From the NCBI RefSeq assembly GCF_007828215.1, contig NZ_VIUE01000024.1, positions 40,867 to 104,866 of the forward strand: a DNA stretch of 64,000 nt, read 5' to 3'. Shown piece by piece: positions 17,338-26,448 of the stretch; the stretch's first letter is position 1; every line of letters starts with the position of its first letter. The notes beneath the pieces were generated by a model. It searched no databases. It was not told where the DNA came from and was given only the letters and a program-made list of their open reading frames with translations. The DNA comes from Pseudomonas sp. SJZ074 (GTDB lineage Bacteria; Pseudomonadota; Gammaproteobacteria; Pseudomonadales; Pseudomonadaceae). A program made the translations under genes and the position numbers.

Positions 17338-18303
17338 TCAACCATTACCCGGCACATCCGGCCACGGATCCGCCACCAGGAACACCCGCTCGGCCTCTTC
17401 CCACTCACCGCTGGCGTTTTCACTCAGGCGCACCATCAACTGTGCAGGCGCCATCGGGTCCAGGGCCATTCGCCAGGCGTCCAGTTGCCCGGTATTCCAG
17501 GTCTGCTCCGCCGGATAGTGGGCCGGCGCCAGCCAGGCGGCGCGGGGCAGGGGTTGCCAGCGGCCCGGCGGGCGCTGGGCAATGAACGCCGGCCAGTCGC
17601 GTTGGCGCAGCCAACTGCCGCGCAGATGCCTGGGATGCGCGCCCCCTGGCGGTTCGGCCTGTCCGGGCCAGGGATAGAGCAGGTAGCCCCCCAGCCACAG
17701 CTCGGAGCGGAACCGCTCGAGGCCCGAGGATTCAACGCCCAGTGCCGCCAGGGCTTCACGGCTCTCCGGGCGCGCCGAGATCGGTAGCTGGTGCTCCCGC
17801 AGATGGGTCAGTTTACGGTCGAGCCGGTCGTGGCAGCCCGGACCAAGCCACTGCGCGGGGTCGCGGCCGTCACCCTGCTGCGGCCCCAGGTACAGCTTGA
17901 TCGCCAGTTCCAGATGATGGATGCCATCCTTATCGCGCAGCAGCAGGTCGAGTTCACCCAGGGTCTGGCCGTCGCGGCGGATCGGCAGGTTCGCGGCAAT
18001 CAGCTCGATGCCCGGCGCATGCCGCACAGCAAATTGCCATAACCGTTCGTAATAGAGGCCCAGGCGTTGGGTCCGGCCCTGGGACAGCCAGTGCAGCAGC
18101 GGGTAACTGTCGCGGTCCAGCTGTTGCAGCCAATGTTCCAGTTGGTGGGGATGCTGCACCCAATCGCTGCCGGTCAGGGGATGACGTTGGGGCCAGGGCG
18201 CGTCGATGAGCATCGGTGGGGCGAGTATCACCCACGCAAGATCGCGCACCTCGGGGTGGCGCAAGCGGCGGGGCAGGTCCAGCAGTTCGGGAAACAGGAT
18301 CAT
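17338..18303 (-). CDS. DUF1853 family protein
   Basis: A 321-residue cytoplasmic protein of unknown function. Family features are the N-terminal HPEVRDLAWVI segment, LGLYYERLWQFAVRH, and a nuclease-like centre with TLGELDLLLRDKDGIHHLELAIKLYLG (spaced acid, ExK-like residues, resembling PD-(D/E)XK folds). That resemblance is my inference. It is divergent from nadK with about 100 bp between the starts. Confidence 0.85.
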   Translation of the reverse strand: MILFPELLDLPRRLRHPEVRDLAWVILAPPMLIDAPWPQRHPLTGSDWVQHPHQLEHWLQQLDRDSYPLLHWLSQGRTQRLGLYYERLWQFAVRHAPGIELIAANLPIRRDGQTLGELDLLLRDKDGIHHLELAIKLYLGPQQGDGRDPAQWLGPGCHDRLDRKLTHLREHQLPISARPESREALAALGVESSGLERFRSELWLGGYLLYPWPGQAEPPGGAHPRHLRGSWLRQRDWPAFIAQRPPGRWQPLPRAAWLAPAHYPAEQTWNTGQLDAWRMALDPMAPAQLMVRLSENASGEWEEAERVFLVADPWPDVPGNG

Positions 18304-18406
18304 TTTGCGAGCATAGCCTTTAGGGAAGGCTTAAAGCATTTTGTCTATGGGCCGCTTTCGCCCATAATCGGGTTTTTCGCCCGCCGCAGACCCTCGCAGG
18401 AGCCCC

Positions 18407-19297
18407 ATGGAGCAATTTCGCAATATCGGCATCATCGGTCGCCTGGGCAGTTCGCAGGTCCTGGATACCGTTCGCCGCCTCAAACGGTTTCTCCTGGAGC
18501 GACACCTGCATGTGATCCTCGAAGATACCATCGCCGAAGTCCTGCCGGGGCATGGCCTGCAGACGTCGTCGCGCAAGATGCTCGGTGAAGTCTGCGACAT
18601 GGTCATTGTGGTCGGTGGCGACGGCAGCCTGCTGGGGGCCGCCAGGGCCCTGGCGCGGCACAACATTCCGGTGTTGGGGATCAACCGAGGCAGCCTCGGT
18701 TTCCTCACCGACATCCGCCCCGATGAGCTGGAAACCAAAGTGGCCGAGGTGCTCGACGGCCATTATCTGGTGGAAAACCGCTTTCTGCTACAAGCCGAGG
18801 TCCGCCGTCATGCCGAGGCCATCGGCCAGGGCGACGCCCTCAACGACGTGGTGCTGCATCCCGGCAAATCCACGCGCATGATCGAATTCGAGTTGTACAT
18901 CGACGGTCAGTTCGTCTGCAGCCAGAAGGCCGACGGCCTGATCGTCGCCACGCCCACCGGCTCCACCGCCTACGCGCTGTCCGCCGGTGGCCCGATCATG
19001 CATCCCAAGCTCGACGCTATTGTGATTGTGCCCATGTACCCCCATACCTTGTCTGGGCGACCTATCGTGGTCGATGGCAACAGTGAGCTGAAAATCGTCG
19101 TGTCCAAGGATATGCAGATCTACCCGCAAGTGTCCTGCGATGGCCAGAACCATTTCACCTGCGCGCCGGGCGACACCATCACCGTCAGCAAGAAGGCGCA
19201 GAAGCTGCGCCTGATCCATCCTCTGGATCACAATTACTACGAAGTCTGCCGGACCAAGCTCGGCTGGGGCAGTCGATTGGGAGGTAGAGGCGACTGA
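18407..19297 (+). CDS. nadK: NAD kinase
   Basis: Phosphorylates NAD+ to NADP+ in the cytoplasm. The 296-residue product has the signature VVGGDGSLLGAARAL (GGDG, about residues 70-75), NRGSLGFLTDI, and the later ATPTGSTAYALSAGGPI motif. The third motif reads NDVVLHPG rather than the common NEVVVHRG, so the usual Glu is Asp. It is the first gene of an apparent operon: its TGA overlaps the next ATG by one nucleotide. Confidence 0.97.
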   Translation: MEQFRNIGIIGRLGSSQVLDTVRRLKRFLLERHLHVILEDTIAEVLPGHGLQTSSRKMLGEVCDMVIVVGGDGSLLGAARALARHNIPVLGINRGSLGFLTDIRPDELETKVAEVLDGHYLVENRFLLQAEVRRHAEAIGQGDALNDVVLHPGKSTRMIEFELYIDGQFVCSQKADGLIVATPTGSTAYALSAGGPIMHPKLDAIVIVPMYPHTLSGRPIVVDGNSELKIVVSKDMQIYPQVSCDGQNHFTCAPGDTITVSKKAQKLRLIHPLDHNYYEVCRTKLGWGSRLGGRGD

Positions 19298-20268
19298 TGC
19301 TCGATCCTGCGCGCAGTTACGATCTGATCGGTGACGTGCACGGATGCGCCCTGACCCTGGAACACCTGCTGGACCGACTCGGTTACCACAAGCAGGGCGG
19401 GGTCTGGCGGCATCCGTCGCGCATGGCTGTATTCCTGGGCGATATCATCGACCGTGGGCCGCGGATCCGCGAGGCGTTGCACATCGTCCACGACATGGTC
19501 GTGGCCGGCCAGGCGTTGTGCATCATGGGCAACCACGAGTTCAACGCCCTGGGCTGGAGCACGCCGGCACCGCCCGGCAGCGGCCAGCGCCATGTGCGCG
19601 AACACACGCCGCGCCATGCCCGCCTGCTCAAGGAAACCCTGACCCAGTTCGAGCAATACCCTGGCGAATGGCATGACTTCCTCCAGTGGTTCTATGAACT
19701 GCCGCTGTTCGTCGATGCCGGTCGCTTCCGGGTGGTGCACGCCTGCTGGGATGCCGGCTTGATAGAACCGTTGCGGGGCCTGTTCCCGGATGGTCGGGTC
19801 GACGAACCCTTCCTCCAGGCTTCGGCGCAGGCGGGCAGTTTCGCCTGCACGGTGTTCGATCGCTTGCTGCGCGGCACCGACATGCGCCTGCCCCACGGCA
19901 TGACCCTGACCGGGGGCGATGGCCTGACCCGTTCGTTCTTTCGCACCAAGTTCTGGGAGGACGATCCGAAAACCTACGGGGACATCGTGTTCCAGCCCGA
20001 TGCCTTGCCCGAGCCGGTGGCCCGCAGGCCGCTATCCCCGGATGAAAAGAACAACCTGCTGCGCTATGGTGCCGATGAGCCACTACTGTTTGTCGGTCAC
20101 TACTGGCGCAGCGGAAAACCCGCGCCGATCCGCGCGAACCTGGCCTGCCTGGACTACAGTGCGGTGCTCTACGGCAAATTGGCCGCCTATCGCCTGGACC
20201 AGGAAACCCAGCTGGACCCGCATAAATTCGTCTGGGTCGATGTGGAGCGTCCGGAGATGGTGAAATGA
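19297..20268 (+). CDS. metallophosphoesterase (PrpE/ApaH-like)
   Basis: A 323-residue phosphoesterase of the calcineurin-like superfamily. Metal ligands are visible in order: GDVHGC (near residue 9), GDIIDRGP (near 47), GNHEFN (near 75) and later HACW and GHYW. The substrate is not evident; related proteins cleave phosphoserine/threonine or diadenosine polyphosphates. It is translationally coupled on both sides, 1-nt overlap with nadK and 4-nt overlap (ATGA) with glpG. Confidence 0.9.
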   Translation: MLDPARSYDLIGDVHGCALTLEHLLDRLGYHKQGGVWRHPSRMAVFLGDIIDRGPRIREALHIVHDMVVAGQALCIMGNHEFNALGWSTPAPPGSGQRHVREHTPRHARLLKETLTQFEQYPGEWHDFLQWFYELPLFVDAGRFRVVHACWDAGLIEPLRGLFPDGRVDEPFLQASAQAGSFACTVFDRLLRGTDMRLPHGMTLTGGDGLTRSFFRTKFWEDDPKTYGDIVFQPDALPEPVARRPLSPDEKNNLLRYGADEPLLFVGHYWRSGKPAPIRANLACLDYSAVLYGKLAAYRLDQETQLDPHKFVWVDVERPEMVK

Positions 20269-21137
20269 ACCTTGTCGCGGTGTTGCGCCTGCCTTTGGCG
20301 GTGGACCTGAGCGGTTTCGTCAAGCTCCTGCAGCGCATGCAAGTGCCTCACCGCGTCAGCGAAGAGGCGGGCGAGCAGGTGCTCTGGGTGCCGGACGAAA
20401 TCGGTGAAGACGTGCGCTCCCTGTACGCGCGTTTTCCGGTAGGCGATCCGGAGCAGACGTTGGAGCTTCCAACCATGGGCACCGACACGCGACGGCCCGG
20501 GGTCGTCGAACAACTGATCCGAAGCCCCGTCACCGCCCTGGTATTGCTGCTGAGTCTGATAGTCAGCGCCGTGACCCTGCTGGGCGATAATCTCCAGGTG
20601 TTGCGATGGCTGACCTTCCTGGAATTTCGTGTGGTCGGTGACTACATCCAGTTCTCGCCCCTGGCCGACAGCCTGGCGGCAGGGCAGTGGTGGCGCCTGG
20701 TGACGCCGATGCTGATTCACTTCGGCTTCCTGCACATCGCCATGAATGGCATGTGGTACTGGGAGCTGGGGCGGCGGATCGAAGCGCGCCAGGGCAGCAT
20801 CAACCTGCTCGGGCTGACGCTGCTGTTCAGCCTCGTGTCCAACTTCGTTCAGTATGCTGTCAGCGGCGCGACGCTGTTCGGTGGCTTGTCAGGTGTGTTG
20901 TACGGCCTGCTGGGCCACTGCTGGATCTATCAACTGCTGGCGCCGAACCCGGCCTATCACTTGCCCCGTGGGGTCCTGGTGATGATGCTGGTATGGCTGG
21001 CGCTGTGCCTGTCCGGGCTGGTCTCGATGATCGGTTTCGGCGAAATCGCCAACGGCGCTCATGTCGGCGGCCTGCTCGTCGGCTGCTTCACGGGCTTGTT
21101 GGGCGGGCTCTTCGCTCGCCGTAAAATGCTCCGGTAA
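20265..21137 (+). CDS. glpG: rhomboid intramembrane serine protease GlpG
   Basis: Cleaves membrane proteins within or next to their transmembrane helices. The 290-residue product has a cytoplasmic N-terminal domain (about 1-85) followed by six predicted membrane helices. Active-site features are HFGFLHIAMNGMWYWELG (oxyanion His and Asn), GLSGVLYGLLG (catalytic Ser in GxSG, about residue 210) and GAHVGGLLVG (catalytic His, about 268). Last gene of the nadK operon by overlap. Confidence 0.95.
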   Translation: MNLVAVLRLPLAVDLSGFVKLLQRMQVPHRVSEEAGEQVLWVPDEIGEDVRSLYARFPVGDPEQTLELPTMGTDTRRPGVVEQLIRSPVTALVLLLSLIVSAVTLLGDNLQVLRWLTFLEFRVVGDYIQFSPLADSLAAGQWWRLVTPMLIHFGFLHIAMNGMWYWELGRRIEARQGSINLLGLTLLFSLVSNFVQYAVSGATLFGGLSGVLYGLLGHCWIYQLLAPNPAYHLPRGVLVMMLVWLALCLSGLVSMIGFGEIANGAHVGGLLVGCFTGLLGGLFARRKMLR

Positions 21138-21208
21138 TGACACGAATGCCCCGGTAGTCAGCTTTACCTTTTTCATTATTGACACTTTAACGAACGCGCG
21201 GAGACCCC

Positions 21209-21469
21209 ATGTCCTCGTTCAACGAAATGATCCAGAACATCACCCCCGACATCTACAGGAGCCTGAAGCTGGCCGTGGAAATCGGCAAATGGGCCGATGG
21301 CAACAAGCTCACCGCCGAACAACGCGAGTTGTCGTTGCAGGCGATGATCGCCTGGGAAATCCAGAACCTGCCCGAAGAAGAGCGCACCGGTTACATGGGC
21401 CCCCAGGAGTGCCAGTCGAAATCGATCGAAGTGCCGAACATCCTGTTCAAGTCGGATGCCATCCATTGA
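21209..21469 (+). CDS. yeaC: YeaC-like DUF1315 family protein
   Basis: An 86-residue cytoplasmic protein matching YeaC: MSSFNEMIQNITPDIYRSLK, KWADGNKLTAEQRELSLQAM, and the conserved end with RTGYMG. Function unknown. The ribosome site GGAGA lies 8-13 nt before the ATG. The stop codon overlaps the apparent TTG start of the next gene (TTGA), so the two are likely coupled; the same pair is frequent in Pseudomonas. Confidence 0.9.
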   Translation: MSSFNEMIQNITPDIYRSLKLAVEIGKWADGNKLTAEQRELSLQAMIAWEIQNLPEEERTGYMGPQECQSKSIEVPNILFKSDAIH

Positions 21470-22302
21470 TCGAGATCGGCCGCGGTGCAATCAGCAAGAT
21501 GTCGGCACGCCTGGACGGGCCGACCGTTCAATATGCCTTTCGCCTGGGTGATGTCGAGGTGCCAGTCAACCCGTTGATCGGCAGCACGGTGCGCCTGGAG
21601 TTTCTCGGTGCGATCCACTGCAGTCACTGTGGACGCCGGACCAAGACCAGTTTCAGCCAGGGTTATTGCTACCCCTGCATGACCAAACTGGCGCAGTGCG
21701 ATGTGTGCATCATGAGCCCCGAGCGCTGCCATTTCGACGCGGGTACCTGTCGCGAGCCGGCGTGGGGTGAGCAGTTCTGCATGACCGATCATGTGGTGTA
21801 CCTGGCCAACTCCTCGGGCGTGAAAGTCGGGATCACCCGCGCCACGCAACTACCGACTCGCTGGCTGGACCAGGGCGCGAGCCAGGCATTGCCGATCCTG
21901 CGGGTGGCCACGCGCCAACAGTCGGGGTTCGTCGAAGACCTGTTCCGCAGCCAGGTGGCGGACAAGACCAACTGGCGTGCCTTGCTCAAGGGCGATGCGG
22001 TGGCGATTGACCTGCCGAAGATCCGCGACGCGTTGTTTGAAAGTTGCGCCCAGGGATTGCAGGGCTTGCAGGAACGATTCGGCCTGCAGGCGATCCAGAC
22101 CATAGCGGACGTCGAACCGCTCGAGATCCGTTACCCGGTGGAGCAATACCCGGCCAAGATCGTCAGCTTCAACCTGGACAAGGACCCGATTGCCGAAGGC
22201 ACACTGCTGGGGATCAAGGGCCAGTACCTGATTTTCGACACCGGCGTGATCAACATTCGTAAATACACGGCTTACCAGCTCGCCGTGCATCAGCATCAGT
22301 AG
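21466..22302 (+). CDS. DUF2797 domain-containing zinc-ribbon protein
   Basis: A 278-residue cytoplasmic protein. It has two cysteine clusters, CSHCGRRTKTSFSQGYCYPC (about 46-66) and CDVCIMSPERCHFDAGTC (about 72-89), which should bind zinc. Further on is VGITRATQLPTRWLDQGA, the GIY-YIG-like YxGxT segment typical of DUF2797 proteins. The role is unknown. The TTG at 21466 overlaps the yeaC stop and yields the expected IEIGRGAISKMSARL start; an ATG at 21499 is the alternative. Confidence 0.82.
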   Translation: MIEIGRGAISKMSARLDGPTVQYAFRLGDVEVPVNPLIGSTVRLEFLGAIHCSHCGRRTKTSFSQGYCYPCMTKLAQCDVCIMSPERCHFDAGTCREPAWGEQFCMTDHVVYLANSSGVKVGITRATQLPTRWLDQGASQALPILRVATRQQSGFVEDLFRSQVADKTNWRALLKGDAVAIDLPKIRDALFESCAQGLQGLQERFGLQAIQTIADVEPLEIRYPVEQYPAKIVSFNLDKDPIAEGTLLGIKGQYLIFDTGVINIRKYTAYQLAVHQHQ

Positions 22303-22315
22303 AAGGATTCGACCC

Positions 22316-24973
22316 ATGCGCACCGAACAACCGAAGATGATCTACCTGAAGGACTATCAGGCCCCCGAGTACCTGATCGACGAGACACACCTGACCTTCG
22401 AGTTGTTCGAGGACCACAGCCTGGTCCATGCGCAACTGGTGATGCGTCGTAACCCCGAGCGGGGTGCCGGGCTGCCGCCGCTGGTGCTCGACGGGCAACA
22501 TCTGGAGCTGGTCTCGATCAAGCTCGACGACACCGACCTGGCGTCGGGCGACTACCAGTTGGACGACAGCCACCTGACCTTGCAGCCCAAGACCCAGGCC
22601 TTCACGGTCGACACCACGGTGCGGATCCACCCGGAAACCAACACCGCCCTGGAGGGCCTGTACAAGTCCGGCGGCATGTTCTGCACCCAGTGCGAGGCCG
22701 AGGGTTTCCGCAAGATCACCTACTACCTCGACCGTCCGGACGTCATGAGCAAGTTCACCACCACCGTGGTGGCCGAGCAGCACAGCTATCCGGTGCTGCT
22801 GTCCAACGGCAACCCGATTGCCAGCGGCCCCGGCGAAGACGGCCGGCACTGGGTGACCTGGGAAGACCCGTTCAAGAAGCCTGCCTATCTGTTCGCCCTG
22901 GTGGCGGGTGACCTGTGGTGCGTCGAAGACACCTTCACCACCATGACCGAACGCAGCGTGGCGCTGCGCATTTACGTCGAGCCGGAAAACATCGACAAAT
23001 GCCAGCACGCCATGACCAGCCTGAAGAAGTCCATGCGCTGGGACGAGGAGGTGTACGGCCGTGAGTACGACCTGGATATCTTCATGATCGTCGCGGTCAA
23101 CGACTTCAACATGGGCGCCATGGAGAACAAAGGCCTCAATATCTTCAACTCCAGCGCGGTACTGGCCCGCGCCGAGACCGCCACCGACGCCGCGCACCAG
23201 CGGGTCGAGGCCATCGTCGCCCACGAATATTTCCATAACTGGTCGGGCAACCGCGTGACCTGCCGCGACTGGTTCCAGCTGTCGCTCAAGGAAGGCTTCA
23301 CGGTGTTCCGTGACGCCGGGTTCTCGGCCGACATGAACTCCGCCACCGTCAAACGCATCCAGGACGTGGCCTACCTGCGTACCCACCAGTTCGCCGAAGA
23401 CGCCGGCCCCATGGCCCATCCGGTGCGCCCGGACAGCTTCATCGAGATTTCCAACTTCTACACCCTGACTGTGTACGAAAAGGGCTCGGAAGTGGTCGGC
23501 ATGATCCACACCCTGTTGGGCCCTGAAGGCTTTCGCAAGGGCAGCGATCTCTACTTCCAGCGCCACGACGGCCAGGCCGTGACCTGCGACGATTTCGTCA
23601 AGGCCATGGAAGATGCCAACGGTGTCGACCTGACCCAGTTCAAGCGCTGGTACAGCCAGGCCGGTACGCCACGGCTGGCGGTCAGCGAATCCTACGATGC
23701 CGCCGCCAAGACCTATAGCCTGACCTTCCGCCAGAGCTGCCCGCCGACTCCGGACAAGGCGGAAAAACTGCCGTTCGTGATTCCCGTCGAGCTGGGCCTG
23801 CTGGACAGCCAGGGGGCCGAGATCCCGTTGCGCCTGAGCGGCGAAGCGGCGGCAAACGGCACGTCCCGAGTGATCTCGGTGACCGAAGCCGAGCAGACCT
23901 TCACTTTCGTCGACATCGTCGAAAAACCGCTGCCGTCTTTGCTGCGTGGCTTCTCGGCGCCGGTGAAGCTGAGCTTCCCGTATGACCGCGACCAATTGAT
24001 GTTCCTGATGCAGCACGACAGCGACGGCTTCAACCGCTGGGATGCCGGCCAGCAACTGTCCGTGCAGGTGTTGCAGGAACTGATTGCCCAGCATCAGCAA
24101 GGCGCGAGCCTGGTACTGGACCCGCGTCTGATGACTGCCTTGCGCACGGTGCTGTCGGACGAATCCCTGGATCAGGCCATGGTCGCGGAAATGCTCTCGC
24201 TGCCAAGCGAAGCCTATCTGACGGAAATCAGCGAAGTGGCCGATGTCGAGGCGATCCATGCCGCCCGTGAGTTCGCCCGCCAGCAATTGGCCGACAACCT
24301 GTTCGAAGCTCTGTGGCTGCGCTACGAGGCCAACCGCGACTTGTCGAAGCGCACGCCGTATGTGGCCGAAGCCGAGCATTTTGCCCGCCGTGCATTGCAG
24401 AACATCGCCTTGTCGTACCTGATGCTGACCGACAAGCCCGAAGTGCTGAGCGCGACCCTGGAGCAGTTCGACAGCGCCGACAACATGACCGAACGCCTCA
24501 CGGCCCTGGCGGTGTTGGTCAATTCGCCATTCGAAACCGAGAAGGCCCGGGCGCTGGAAGTATTCGCGGAGAACTTCAAGGGTAACCCGCTGGTCATGGA
24601 CCAGTGGTTCAGCGTCCAGGCCGGCAGCCCGTTGCCGGGTGGCCTGGCGCGGGTCAAGGCGCTGATGGAGCACCCGGCGTTCAACATCAAGAACCCGAAC
24701 AAGGTGCGGGCACTGATCGGTGCGTTCGCCGGGCAGAACCTGATCAACTTCCATGCCGCCGACGGCTCGGGTTACCGCTTCCTGGCGGACCTGGTCATCC
24801 AGCTCAACGGCTTCAACCCGCAGATCGCCTCGCGACAACTGGCGCCGCTGACCCGCTGGCGCAAATACGACAACGCCCGCCAGGCGCTGATGAAAGCCGA
24901 GCTTGAGCGCATCCTGGCGTCCGGCGCGCTGTCCAGCGATGTGTTCGAGGTGGTGAGCAAGAGCCTGGCTTGA
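22316..24973 (+). CDS. pepN: aminopeptidase N
   Basis: Broad-specificity M1 metalloaminopeptidase removing N-terminal residues from peptides in the cytoplasm. The 885-residue product matches the gamma-proteobacterial PepN length. The substrate-binding motif GAMENKG lies near residue 263. The zinc motif is HEYFHNW (HExxH, near 299), with the second Glu ligand in SLKEGFTVFRD. It begins 13 nt after the DUF2797 gene and may be cotranscribed with it. A putative hairpin terminator follows at 24982. Confidence 0.97.
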   Translation: MRTEQPKMIYLKDYQAPEYLIDETHLTFELFEDHSLVHAQLVMRRNPERGAGLPPLVLDGQHLELVSIKLDDTDLASGDYQLDDSHLTLQPKTQAFTVDTTVRIHPETNTALEGLYKSGGMFCTQCEAEGFRKITYYLDRPDVMSKFTTTVVAEQHSYPVLLSNGNPIASGPGEDGRHWVTWEDPFKKPAYLFALVAGDLWCVEDTFTTMTERSVALRIYVEPENIDKCQHAMTSLKKSMRWDEEVYGREYDLDIFMIVAVNDFNMGAMENKGLNIFNSSAVLARAETATDAAHQRVEAIVAHEYFHNWSGNRVTCRDWFQLSLKEGFTVFRDAGFSADMNSATVKRIQDVAYLRTHQFAEDAGPMAHPVRPDSFIEISNFYTLTVYEKGSEVVGMIHTLLGPEGFRKGSDLYFQRHDGQAVTCDDFVKAMEDANGVDLTQFKRWYSQAGTPRLAVSESYDAAAKTYSLTFRQSCPPTPDKAEKLPFVIPVELGLLDSQGAEIPLRLSGEAAANGTSRVISVTEAEQTFTFVDIVEKPLPSLLRGFSAPVKLSFPYDRDQLMFLMQHDSDGFNRWDAGQQLSVQVLQELIAQHQQGASLVLDPRLMTALRTVLSDESLDQAMVAEMLSLPSEAYLTEISEVADVEAIHAAREFARQQLADNLFEALWLRYEANRDLSKRTPYVAEAEHFARRALQNIALSYLMLTDKPEVLSATLEQFDSADNMTERLTALAVLVNSPFETEKARALEVFAENFKGNPLVMDQWFSVQAGSPLPGGLARVKALMEHPAFNIKNPNKVRALIGAFAGQNLINFHAADGSGYRFLADLVIQLNGFNPQIASRQLAPLTRWRKYDNARQALMKAELERILASGALSSDVFEVVSKSLA

Positions 24974-24981
24974 GGTTGATG

Positions 24982-25016
24982 CCGCGGTTTGTCTTTTAGA
25001 CCGCGGTGCCTTTATT
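24982..25016 (+). terminator. putative rho-independent terminator after pepN
   Basis: Stem CCGCGGT (24982-24988) and ACCGCGG (25000-25006) with an 11-nt loop, followed by TGCCTTTATT. The T-tract is weak, so termination efficiency is uncertain. A REP pair follows at once. Confidence 0.5.
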
Positions 25017-25104
25017 CGCGAGCAAGCCCGCTCCCACAGGAGCTGTGGTGTGCACGAGCTTTGTGTCCGCCGCAGATCCCTGTGGGAGCGGGCTTGCTCG
25101 CGAA
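25015..25104. repeat. paired REP elements
   Basis: TTCGCGAGCAAGCCCGCTCC at the left and CTGTGGGAGCGGGCTTGCTC at the right face each other across about 40 bp, between pepN and the YCF48-like gene. The remaining ~250 bp to the next start show no gene and must contain its promoter. Confidence 0.9.
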
Positions 25105-25352
25105 TGGAGCAACATCGATCTACCTTTGGAATACAGCCATCACCCCACCGAATACCCCGCCATTCACCCCCTGCGCCAACCCCCCTGGTTAACAAAAGAT
25201 AACGCGGCGTCGATTGTCAGGCCTTCTGAAAGCCCGATAGGATAGGTCAGCTTCCGAAGTGGCTCTAGATTGCAGGTTTGCGCCCCGATCGAGCTGCCTA
25301 CGGCGCCCTGAAAGGCCGTATGGCCGAACAATAATAATGGGGGAAAAGGTCT

Positions 25353-26405
25353 ATGAACGAGCCTGTCATGGCCGTGGGTCGCGCCCGCCAGCCTGTGCTG
25401 CGGCGAGTCGCGTTGCTGGTCTCGGCGCTCTCGCTGCTGGGCTCTGTTGTGTTGTCGGCGCCGGCGCTGGCCGTTGCAGCCACGACAACCGACGTCATCT
25501 ATGCGGTCGAATCGGCCAAGGCCAGCAAGACCCTGATGCTCGACGTGGCCCACGCCGGCCAGCGCCTGGTAGCCGTCGGTGATCGTGGGCACATTGTCTA
25601 TTCGGACGACCAGGGCAACACCTGGACCCAGGCCAAGGTGCCGACCCGCCAACTGCTTACCGCCGTATTCTTCGTCGATGACAAACACGGCTGGGCCGTG
25701 GGGCACGACGCGCAGATCCTCGCCAGTGAAGACGGCGGCAGCACCTGGACCCGGCAATACGAAGACCTCACCCGTGAAGCGCCGTTGCTGGACGTCTGGT
25801 TCAAGGACGCCAGCCAGGGGTTCGCCGTGGGTGCCTACGGTGCGTTGCTCGAAACCACCGACGGTGGCAAGCACTGGGAAGACGCCAGTGACCGTCTCGA
25901 CAACGAAGACCAGTTCCACCTCAACGCCATCACCGCGGTAAAGGATGCCGGGCTGTTCATCGTCGGCGAGGCCGGCAGCATGTTCCGCTCCGCCGACTGG
26001 GGCCAGACCTGGGAGAAGCTCGAAGGCCCTTACGAAGGTTCGCTGTTCGGCGTCATCGGCACCGCCCAACCTTCGACGCTGCTGGCCTACGGCTTGCGCG
26101 GCAACCTCTATCGTTCCACCGATTTCGGCGGCTCCTGGGAGCAGGTCGAGCTCAAGGCCGCCCGGGGCGCCCTGGAGTTCGGCCTGTCAGGGGCGACCTT
26201 GTTGCCGGACGGTTCCATCGTGATCGTCGGCAACGGCGGCAGCGTGGTGCGCAGCACCGACGACGGCGTGACCTTCAGCGTCTTCAACCGTCCGGACCGG
26301 ATTTCCGTGGCGGCCGTCACGGCGGCGGGTAATGGCAACCTGATCCTGGCCGGACAGGGGGGCGTGCGAGTCACCACGGCCAGCGGCGCTGAACTGAACA
26401 AATGA
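25353..26405 (+). CDS. YCF48-like beta-propeller protein
   Basis: A 350-residue exported protein. The N terminus has an Arg-rich stretch and hydrophobic helix ending SAPALAVAA, a probable signal peptide. The rest is a seven-bladed propeller with repeated S.D.G.TW / W.... sequences (SDDQGNTWTQ, SEDGGSTWTR, TTDGGKHWED, SADWGQTWEK, STDFGGSWEQ), as in YCF48/Hcf136 and BNR-repeat proteins. In Pseudomonas it is usually found directly before an RND-family transporter, as here (43-bp gap). A scaffold or accessory role for that transporter is inferred. Confidence 0.88.
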   Translation: MNEPVMAVGRARQPVLRRVALLVSALSLLGSVVLSAPALAVAATTTDVIYAVESAKASKTLMLDVAHAGQRLVAVGDRGHIVYSDDQGNTWTQAKVPTRQLLTAVFFVDDKHGWAVGHDAQILASEDGGSTWTRQYEDLTREAPLLDVWFKDASQGFAVGAYGALLETTDGGKHWEDASDRLDNEDQFHLNAITAVKDAGLFIVGEAGSMFRSADWGQTWEKLEGPYEGSLFGVIGTAQPSTLLAYGLRGNLYRSTDFGGSWEQVELKAARGALEFGLSGATLLPDGSIVIVGNGGSVVRSTDDGVTFSVFNRPDRISVAAVTAAGNGNLILAGQGGVRVTTASGAELNK

Positions 26406-26448
26406 GCCGCGCATATGAGTCGGGCACAATAACAAGAAGGCGGACCCC

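Noticed and set aside
22250..25195. A 981-codon open frame on the minus strand opposite pepN
   Set aside because: It is an antisense artefact of high-GC codon structure: pepN on the plus strand has complete M1 peptidase motifs, while the minus-strand product is low-complexity and matches no family I know.
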